Source of the DNA: Clostridia bacterium
Lineage (GTDB): Bacteria > Bacillota > Clostridia > UBA1381
DNA: 13,596 nt
Direction: 5' to 3'
Assembly (NCBI GenBank): GCA_900770405.1
Contig: CAAGKL010000096.1
Location: 1-13,596, forward strand
Part shown: positions 7,201 through 12,584 of the stretch, piece by piece
Layout: each line of letters starts with the position of its first letter
Numbering within the stretch: position 1 is the first letter of the stretch
The notes under the pieces: generated by a model
The model's input: only the letters and a program-made list of their open reading frames with translations
Database searches by the model: none
What the model was told of the DNA's origin: nothing
Position numbers and translations under genes: made by a program

Positions 7201-8995
7201 CCTCGCCGCGCGGCGCGTCATAGCACGCATACCGGTATATCAGATCTGCCGGTTCAAAGCCCTCGTCAACCGCGGCGCTGTTTTTATAGGCAAATTCGCC
7301 GTCCGACAGGACGAAATACCCCCGCTCATCCCAAAGATAGCTCTTGCCGAGCGCCTTTGCCGCAAGCTGCGCCCTGACGTACAGCCTGCCACCGTGTTCA
7401 ACCGTGCCCGCCGCGTTTTCCGAAAAACGTGTATTTCCGACATAAATATCCACGTCCGCGCTCTCCGCCGCGCCGAGAACCTCGCTTGTGAACTTACCAT
7501 TTACGTACGGTTCGCCGTCAATTATCACCGGCGCGGCGCCCTCCGGGTACTTTTCCTTTCTGCCGTCCGCATAGTAATTGTCACCGATTGCGGAATAAAC
7601 CGCCGCCGTGTCGATATATTGCTTTGCCGCCGAGGGGCGGTCTATAACCGAGTCCTCGCACATAAAATCGGGCGCAACGTCGCCGCGCGGCACGCTGCCT
7701 TCATAAATTTTCAGATCGTCAATCTGAAAATCCATCAAACCTCCGCCCGCCTTATCTTCCATATCAATTCTGAAGAATGTCTGATGCTGTGCGCCGGCGC
7801 GGGTTATGCCCGACTTAACAGGTTTGTCATACCTTTCTCCCTTATACAAATCATACTTGCCCGCCACAGTATCAACCGCAAGCGCATATCTTACCCATAA
7901 TCCGGTGGTGAACGATGCAATAGGCAAAGCCTTATTCTTTTGCTTTATCGAGCATCTTTTACCACTCCCGGTAATCTCTATTCCCTGACTCCAGTTACCG
8001 TCCGCATCCTTGCCGTCAAAAAGTCGTATTGTCTGCGAACTATTGAGTGAATTTACCTTAATTTTAAAGTCAATCACGTATTTTTCGGCAAGCGCCGCAT
8101 TTTCTGCATAGGCATCGGCAAATGAGCCCGACGCAAGCCCCGCGGGCTTGTAAAAGCGCATCGTCCCCGCACCCGCATCATCCGTCTGACGCTCGATATA
8201 CATACCGTCGGTACCGGGCTTTGCCGCCGTGCCCTGTATCATTGTTTTCAGTTCGCCCTCCTCCTCAAAGAAGAACGCGCCGAACACCACCGCGTCCGAC
8301 TGTTTCGGTATAAACGCCGCGCAGATCGGTTTTGAAATACTTTCGCCGTTATATGAAAGATTTTTAAATTCAATAATGCAGACAGTGTCTGCCGGCGGCA
8401 CGCGCTTTGGCTTTACCTTCACCGCCGCGCCGTCTGCGGTTATATCCGCATCGGCGTAAACCTTTTTGCCCGCACTAATAAAACAGAATTTTACATTTTC
8501 CGCCGATATGCCTTCATACGCAGCTGCAAAGGTCACGCTGTAGCCGTCCTTTGTCAGAAGCGGCGAAATTCCGTTCTGCCAGTCGGTGTCGGGAATCTGC
8601 TTTCCGTCCACCGTGTATGAGAGCGACTTTATCTGCGGCATATTGCCGTCCGCGAAGGTGACCGGGATTTCCTCCCGCTGCCAGCCCGCCGCTGATTTTA
8701 TTTTTACGCCGAGGATATGCCTGCCCGCCGGCGACGCCGATATATCGAGCGGGCACTGCTCGGTGCGCTCCGATGCAGCCGCGCCGAAGGTATGCACCCG
8801 CCCGCCGTCGAGATACACCTCGCCGCCAAGGCTGCCCGACGGCAGACGGATGTTTAATGCGAGCTCGTCCGACGAAATCACGTCAAAAGCCGCAGGGCTC
8901 TCGATAAAGCCCGTGTTCTCCGCCGCCTGTGCAAGCGTTATCATCTCGGCAAGCATTACCAAAATCAAGAAAATTCCTGTAATTCTTTTCAACAT
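4235..8995 (-). CDS. Secreted multidomain heparinase II/III-family polysaccharide lyase
   Basis: This 1586-residue exported enzyme should cleave a uronate-containing polysaccharide by beta-elimination. The start is the ATG at 8993-8995: it gives a clean signal peptide (MLKRITGIFLILVMLAEMIT, cleavage after LAQA) and has AAAGGG just upstream. An in-frame ATG 26 codons earlier would bury the signal. Domains in order: Ig-like (about 28-115), an SbsA-like Ig module with GKQIP-DTDW (about 121-230), a LamG-like jelly roll (about 235-433), a copper-amine-oxidase-N-like stalk module (about 470-568), the helical toroid (about 605-930), the heparinase II/III beta-sandwich (about 935-1195), a further Ig-like module, a second LamG-like domain (about 1300-1490) and a short C-terminal module. 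Family residues are present: N778 in TDNFTG, the SDDGGYFEGVGY segment (Y828, Y834), HDHLDAG (H979, H981), D999 in YDLG and H1026 in GHNVLLI, fitting the family's His/Asp/His metal site. Typical family enzymes are about 600-800 residues. The exact lyase family and substrate cannot be read here. Confidence 0.93.
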   Translation of the reverse strand: MLKRITGIFLILVMLAEMITLAQAAENTGFIESPAAFDVISSDELALNIRLPSGSLGGEVYLDGGRVHTFGAAASERTEQCPLDISASPAGRHILGVKIKSAAGWQREEIPVTFADGNMPQIKSLSYTVDGKQIPDTDWQNGISPLLTKDGYSVTFAAAYEGISAENVKFCFISAGKKVYADADITADGAAVKVKPKRVPPADTVCIIEFKNLSYNGESISKPICAAFIPKQSDAVVFGAFFFEEEGELKTMIQGTAAKPGTDGMYIERQTDDAGAGTMRFYKPAGLASGSFADAYAENAALAEKYVIDFKIKVNSLNSSQTIRLFDGKDADGNWSQGIEITGSGKRCSIKQKNKALPIASFTTGLWVRYALAVDTVAGKYDLYKGERYDKPVKSGITRAGAQHQTFFRIDMEDKAGGGLMDFQIDDLKIYEGSVPRGDVAPDFMCEDSVIDRPSAAKQYIDTAAVYSAIGDNYYADGRKEKYPEGAAPVIIDGEPYVNGKFTSEVLGAAESADVDIYVGNTRFSENAAGTVEHGGRLYVRAQLAAKALGKSYLWDERGYFVLSDGEFAYKNSAAVDEGFEPADLIYRYACYDAPRGEEILQDIENGGLYGVHPRILYTDEDLRYIRERAKTDPELNSAIINAVQKAQDHIGWEIITGSEQASEKQNSANRAQNHIAYYAAAYLLSGNEDFAEFGVKLMDNAIKWTSLAWENSNLTIGHWAMMMAIGYDSFYNYLTKTEGGRAKLAAYREAIARLAFADGISSYGGSGGPHWAKLTDNFTGVVGGGLGALALCVADEEDLRDDAIYILENVLKTNALSAGLYSDDGGYFEGVGYSEFMLENLMCELGALTRMCGGDYGISDTPGFSRAGDFIAYMQTPAGSIAFSDDTGEVTKRSVPSLFAYLYGRKTPAAAWLKMSAESGYTPVFDSVYYLKRAADSADEPPLDNYYGSVKSGSFRDSFDTATPVFAGFHAMENGTAHDHLDAGQFVFEADGVRWAYDLGRDNYGLSGYFRENGYRLYRKNAEGHNVLLINPVSYTTGYYGQNTTGKTTLERYETEKNGAFAVFDLGDVYSRDVSEYRRGFYFGDARSTLTVQDELMLKSASDIEWNMHTVSDDVSVIDKNTVLLKSGRSSLTASIYCNVPFEIEVRDPQPVWASAESGQGANSGKKLVLKLQGVSGRVNIAVKLIPGSAEADALTFVPMAQWSAPVGAFRDETALSDAKYSMTGEITARAAFADGIKAPARVLLDGEEIGRISPAGSAPYYFGAIPAITSGGRHTLAIADEDGTAQETELFKPHFVKNTIIESPACAFARNKWLSATVQQKYSTVGGFKAFVSGENYSKNADSVSFATTGKGEKKLGFFSTSGTSGYKKGIIVMSADFNVDDANQDIMLEFMHEKSSYRQGYLPTARIAAAGSFANGEAVETGRWYNVRMIFDIDAGTLGILLDGKILAPCSYDARISEFLGAQFMLRTNTAGAGVSFKNYSVELWSALPENIDAEISLSDGGLDGVITIPAAETAKGAQLRSVLAQYDADGRLVSAGIEEHTLTGAGDTLTNSCAVGENTKSAKLMLLDGGTPVIPAAIWAAR

Positions 8996-9000
8996 TACCA

Positions 9001-9037
9001 CCCTTTGCCGTTTATTCCTTATTATGCGGCAAAAGGG
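9001..9037 (-). promoter_or_regulatory. Hairpin covering the ribosome binding site of the lyase gene
   Basis: In minus-strand RNA, CCCUUUUGCCG (9037-9027) can pair with CGGCAAAGGG (9010-9001), giving 10 base pairs with one bulged U and a 16-nt loop. The 3' arm contains the AAAGGG ribosome binding site, which ends 5 nt before the lyase ATG. Folding would therefore hide the start signal. The 5' CCC (9037-9035) is also the foot of the upstream hairpin at 9035-9059, so only one can form fully. A translational switch or a way to set the ratio of the two proteins is inferred. Confidence 0.45.
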
Positions 9038-9059
9038 ACGACGCGCAAAACGCCGTCCC
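9031..9059 (-). terminator. Terminator-like hairpin between the Ig/LamG gene and the lyase gene
   Basis: In minus-strand RNA, GGGACGGCG (9059-9051) pairs with CGUCGUCCC (9043-9035) in a continuous 9-bp stem including one G-U pair, with a 7-nt loop, followed by UUUU (9034-9031). The plus strand has an A-C mismatch at the wobble position, so the structure is better as minus-strand RNA. The U-tract is short, so it is more likely a partial terminator or an mRNA-stabilising 3' end for the upstream gene than a full stop. Confidence 0.5.
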
Positions 9060-9075
9060 CCGAAAGCCTGCAAAA

Positions 9076-12000
9076 TTATTTAACAATTTCTGTCACTGCG
9101 ATCGGATTCATTGAATTTGCTTCCCACAGGAACGCCTTAAATGTTGCATTCTCCGATGCCGCAAGCGACTTTGTTGCGAGGTTGTTTTCGCCCTCGGTGA
9201 GCGCCGCCTTTGTTACCGTTGCACTTACCAGACTGCCGTTTTCGTAAACAGCCAGGTAAATTTCCACATTCTCCGGCAGTGTTGTCGCCTTGCCCTTAAT
9301 CAGATCAAGGTGCGCTGTCACATTTCCGTCCGCTTTTGCGATGTGGAAATCGTTCAGCTTGTCGGAATCGTCTTTCGAGAAGAGCTTTACATCAAGTGAC
9401 AGACCCAAGTCGAAGCCCTTAACCTGCAGATAGCCGCCGTCAAATTCAACCGTGATTGCCTTATCCTTCGGCAATGCAGCCGCCGGTGTGATTATTACTC
9501 TCTTTCCGTCTTTTGCGACCGCCGCAACATTAATGCTGTTGCCGTCCTCATCGGTGAGCATAACATCATTTGCCGTAATTGCGTCAAATTCCTCCGTCAT
9601 ATCAAGTATTATCGACTTAGCCGATGCCGAAATTGTGCGGTTGTCGGCATATGTCGCCGCGCCGCTGCCCAAATCGTAGGATACGCCGGAAAGTCTGGGT
9701 GAAAACGCATAGTTTGCAGTTTCGTTGTAGAACAGATTGTCAAGGGCAATCGTTCCCGACTTCGCCTGGAACTTCATCTGAATAAGCCCCGCAAAATTCG
9801 AGCCGCTCGCCGCGCTCTTAATAAGCTCGCCGTCGAGCCATACCGAGCATACGCCGTTGTTTGTAAGCTCCTGTGTAACGCGGATATTGTGCCATTCGCC
9901 GACCGGCAGCTTTCTGTCCGTGCCGTTGATTGTGCCGTCCGCGGTGATTAACGGATTGCCACCTACCCATACCCAATTGGAAGCCTTTGCTTCCAGGTCG
10001 AATGACGCGTCGCTTGTCATACGCTTGATGTCAAACGCGACCGTCAAACTGTCACTCGCCGGAATTGCCGTAACGCTTTTCTGCATATTTATAAAGCCCG
10101 CACCGGTAAACTGTATTCCCTGATTTTCCGTACCGTCGGAGCCTGTGCACCTGGTAATGGTTCCGCCCTTAGACGGCTGCTGTATAAACCAGTCGTTATC
10201 CTGCCCCTCACCGATGAAGGAATATGTCTCCACCTCAAGCGTGCGTGTGTTCTCGCCGCTTACGATGCCTATTTCGTGCATACCGAGGTTAATATCCGAG
10301 AAACCGATTACAGCCTCGTAAACGTCTTTGCCGAGATTCTTTGCCGCAATCGCCGTGCCGTCAACCGTAATTGTCGGTGCAGCGTCGGGTGAGATTAGCT
10401 GTACCGTTATGTCCTTATTCAGAAATGTCTGACCGTCCGCCGGCGATATTACGTCAAAATCAGCCGCCCCGGTCTTAAAGCAGTATACCAGCGGGTACGC
10501 ATACTCGCGGCTGCCGACCTTCAAATCGTACATATAAATCATATAGTCGCAGTGCGCCTCAAAGCCGTCCGCAGGAGTGATTGTAAGCTTATTGCCCGAA
10601 ATTGCTTCGGTAATATTAACCGGTGTCTTTTCGCCGCCGTCAACCTTGAAAAGCTCCGCGATACTGCTGCCCGCCGCAGCGGATACGGTGTCGGCAAATT
10701 TTACCGAAACGCTGTCCGCAATCGGCTTAACCTTGCCGTCTGTCCAGTCGGACTGCGGAATTTCCTTGCCGCCGACAGTGCTTGAAAGCCCTGTTACGTC
10801 GCTAAACGGCTGAACAAAATCCATCGACATATCGGAAATTTTGATTGAGCTGTCTTTGCCCGTTAATGTTGTCTGCATAGTTGCACGAGTATAGTCCGCA
10901 GCGCCCGCAACCGTCAGTATTTTATTACCGTCAACAGTAACAGCTACTGTCTGCTGTGCATTGTCATATCTGACAGCTACGCTGTACTCCCTGTTTTCCT
11001 CAACCTTTGCTCCCGAACCGCCGAATACGCCGTTTGAAATAATTTTCGGCTGTACATAGCCGCCGCCTTTTTTATAGTTGTCTACCTGCAGGCTCACCTT
11101 TTCCGGCTTTTCAAGCGCGAGCTTAAAGCTCCACTCTACTATTTTACCGGTAATAGCATTATCCTTAAACTTAAGATCAGGAATTCTCGGTCCTATAGCA
11201 TCGTCCACAAGCGAAGTAACCTTTGTCCAATGGTTGCTTGCACATAAATTTCGACCCGACTGTTCACTCGTAAAGGTCATTTTTGCTGCGTCACTGAGTT
11301 GAACGCGGAGAAAAGACAGATAGCTGTGAACTCCGTTGTTTACAGCCGGAATTCCGCCGTAATACTCTCCATCGCTTGCCACATACGGAGTACCGGCAAA
11401 AATGTTCTTCTTCTCAAACGCATTTACACTGTATGTATTCTTTGCCGTGAGCGTCTTGTCCGCATATACCGCGTCAACCTCAATCACGAGCTCACCGTAT
11501 GCCGGGCACTGTATTCCCGTAAAGCTGATGCTCTCCTTGTCCGCAACATCGGTAAGTTCCTTTTCAAGGTCGCCGTTGAGCTTCAGAACAGCCTTTTCCG
11601 CTCCTGCGGGCAGTGCCACATTTATATCGAGCGGCTCGTCAAAGTTGATTGCCGAGCCCTGTGCGGGCGATGTGATAACCACGCCCGGAATGTCATACGC
11701 CCACTCAAGATTGTCGATATACATCACGCCCTTAATCAGCGGGTGCAGCTCGATATTGTAAAGACCCTTGCAAGTGCCGATATCAACCGTCTGCGGTGCG
11801 ATTGCAGCCGTTTCAGTACCTGTTTGCTTATCAACAAGCCCCGCCGAAAGCGTCTTGTTCACAACGTCCAGATAATACTTGACCGTGTACCACTTGCCTG
11901 TTTCCCAGCTTGCGCTGCCGAAGGTGTGATCCGCCATAACCTGCGGCGCGTGCTTCCAGCCGTTCGCATTATACGCCAAATTAATCGCCAATCCGCCTTT

Positions 12001-12315
12001 GTTGCCGGATTCTATGCTTTCAATCATAAAGTCATAAGAGAAAACAGATACAACATCCGCCACATTTGCGGAGTTATTGTACCTCAGTCCTCTTGACCCG
12101 CCCTGATCAAGCTCCGACGATGTCGATGTGAATTTCACCGCCTTATCGCCCTCAGCAATTTCAACAATTTCTGTGGCAATATCTTCCTTGCCGGTAAAAT
12201 TCGCATTGCCGTCATTGAAGTTTACTGCCTCCTGCCGAGCGGCAAATGCCGGCATTGCGGTGAACGATGCCGCCGCCATTGACACCGCAATCAAAAACGC
12301 CAGATGTCTTTTCAT
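9076..12315 (-). CDS. Secreted Ig-like/LamG-like multidomain protein, probable glycan-binding partner of the lyase
   Basis: This 1079-residue exported protein has no recognisable catalytic domain. The signal peptide is MKRHLAFLIAVSMAAASFTA with cleavage after PAFA (about residue 25). Domains in order: LamG-like jelly roll (about 29-208), Ig-like module starting VVITSPAQGS (210-298), second LamG-like segment (300-505), SbsA-like Ig module with GGKEIP-QSDW (506-616), Ig-like module starting FDVISPADGQ (617-697), third LamG-like segment with GEWHNIRVT (700-866), another SbsA-like Ig module (870-980), and a C-terminal module (about 985-1079) ending KAFLWEANSMNPIAV, a form common in clostridial secreted carbohydrate-active proteins. 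The LamG calls rest on pattern (hydrophobic strands, GKWYTV and GEWHNI turns), not on strict motifs. No SLH, sortase or cohesin/dockerin signal is seen. AGGGAG at 12325-12330 precedes the ATG. It is first in the lyase operon, under the shared promoter element. A role in holding or presenting the polysaccharide is inferred. Confidence 0.85.
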   Translation of the reverse strand: MKRHLAFLIAVSMAAASFTAMPAFAARQEAVNFNDGNANFTGKEDIATEIVEIAEGDKAVKFTSTSSELDQGGSRGLRYNNSANVADVVSVFSYDFMIESIESGNKGGLAINLAYNANGWKHAPQVMADHTFGSASWETGKWYTVKYYLDVVNKTLSAGLVDKQTGTETAAIAPQTVDIGTCKGLYNIELHPLIKGVMYIDNLEWAYDIPGVVITSPAQGSAINFDEPLDINVALPAGAEKAVLKLNGDLEKELTDVADKESISFTGIQCPAYGELVIEVDAVYADKTLTAKNTYSVNAFEKKNIFAGTPYVASDGEYYGGIPAVNNGVHSYLSFLRVQLSDAAKMTFTSEQSGRNLCASNHWTKVTSLVDDAIGPRIPDLKFKDNAITGKIVEWSFKLALEKPEKVSLQVDNYKKGGGYVQPKIISNGVFGGSGAKVEENREYSVAVRYDNAQQTVAVTVDGNKILTVAGAADYTRATMQTTLTGKDSSIKISDMSMDFVQPFSDVTGLSSTVGGKEIPQSDWTDGKVKPIADSVSVKFADTVSAAAGSSIAELFKVDGGEKTPVNITEAISGNKLTITPADGFEAHCDYMIYMYDLKVGSREYAYPLVYCFKTGAADFDVISPADGQTFLNKDITVQLISPDAAPTITVDGTAIAAKNLGKDVYEAVIGFSDINLGMHEIGIVSGENTRTLEVETYSFIGEGQDNDWFIQQPSKGGTITRCTGSDGTENQGIQFTGAGFINMQKSVTAIPASDSLTVAFDIKRMTSDASFDLEAKASNWVWVGGNPLITADGTINGTDRKLPVGEWHNIRVTQELTNNGVCSVWLDGELIKSAASGSNFAGLIQMKFQAKSGTIALDNLFYNETANYAFSPRLSGVSYDLGSGAATYADNRTISASAKSIILDMTEEFDAITANDVMLTDEDGNSINVAAVAKDGKRVIITPAAALPKDKAITVEFDGGYLQVKGFDLGLSLDVKLFSKDDSDKLNDFHIAKADGNVTAHLDLIKGKATTLPENVEIYLAVYENGSLVSATVTKAALTEGENNLATKSLAASENATFKAFLWEANSMNPIAVTEIVK

Positions 12316-12359
12316 ACTTAAAATCTCCCTTCAGTTTTTTTTCCGTATTCTATGCCTTT

Positions 12360-12388
12360 ATTATGCAATTTACTCTGCACGATTTCAA
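12360..12388 (-). promoter_or_regulatory. Promoter of the Ig/LamG protein and lyase operon
   Basis: On the minus strand: TTGAAA (12383-12388), a 17-bp spacer, then CATAAT (12360-12365). Transcription would start near 12353, leaving a leader of under 40 nt. Spacer length, -10 sequence and position relative to the upstream element are the same as at 1793-1821, although the spacer sequences themselves differ. Confidence 0.75.
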
Positions 12389-12426
12389 GTGTTAATTTTC
12401 GGAAATAGGTGAACAGATTAAGAAAA
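12383..12426 (-). promoter_or_regulatory. Shared upstream element, copy 2: probable AraC-type activator site
   Basis: This is the second copy of the 44-bp element at 1816-1859, with the same orientation and the same position against the -35. The 20-mer at 12407-12426 is identical to 1840-1859; the remaining 24 positions carry five substitutions. The inverted TGTTCA/TGAACA pair is imperfect here (TGTTCA/TTAACA, 12390-12415), while the CAC-N-T cores of the two direct half-sites are kept. This favours direct half-sites over a palindrome as the recognised feature. Confidence 0.7.
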
Positions 12427-12496
12427 GCACGGTTTTATGCGCTCTCCGCCGCGCAGGCAGCCAACATTTTCCTTTGCTGTGCTCAAAATAACAAAT

Positions 12497-12515
12497 AATT
12501 AGCCACCGGCTAATT
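12497..12515. promoter_or_regulatory. Palindrome at the -35 of the FG-GAP gene, possible operator
   Basis: AATTAGCC-ACC-GGCTAATT is a perfect 8-bp inverted repeat with a 3-base centre. It overlaps the first two bases of the putative -35 (12514-12519) of the plus-strand gene. The position suits a repressor site blocking RNA polymerase. Neither side is followed by a T-run, so it is not a convincing terminator. No matching copy was noticed elsewhere in the window. Confidence 0.4.
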
Positions 12516-12542
12516 TAACAAAAGCTCATTTATTGTTATAAT
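12514..12542 (+). promoter_or_regulatory. Promoter of the FG-GAP repeat protein gene
   Basis: TTTAAC (12514-12519), a 17-bp spacer and a perfect TATAAT (12537-12542) precede the plus-strand gene, with a leader of about 35 nt before the ATG at 12585. It is divergent from the lyase-operon promoter, about 125 bp away, and lacks the shared 44-bp element. Confidence 0.7.
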
Positions 12543-12584
12543 TAATATGAGGACTATTTTATATAGGAAAGGAAGCGATTTAAA

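Noticed and set aside
6839..7900. Long plus-strand open frame (353 codons) opposite the lyase gene
   Set aside because: It has no ribosome binding site or recognisable motif, is Arg/Val-rich as expected of the complement of a GC-rich gene, and the opposite strand encodes clear lyase domains.
8134..8150. CAAGCCC-CGC-GGGCTTG palindrome inside the lyase gene
   Set aside because: It lies in coding sequence, has no T-run on either side, and such GC-rich short palindromes are expected by chance here.
9021..9026. CATAAT on the minus strand as an internal promoter for the lyase gene
   Set aside because: The -10 matches the other two promoters, but the best -35 16-18 bp upstream is TTGCGC or TTTGCG inside the terminator-like hairpin, and the shared element is absent.
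8996..9073. Upstream in-frame start for the lyase (ATG at 9071-9073)
   Set aside because: It would add 26 mostly basic residues before the signal peptide, overlaps the stop codon region of the previous gene and both hairpins, and has a poorer start context than the ATG at 8993-8995.
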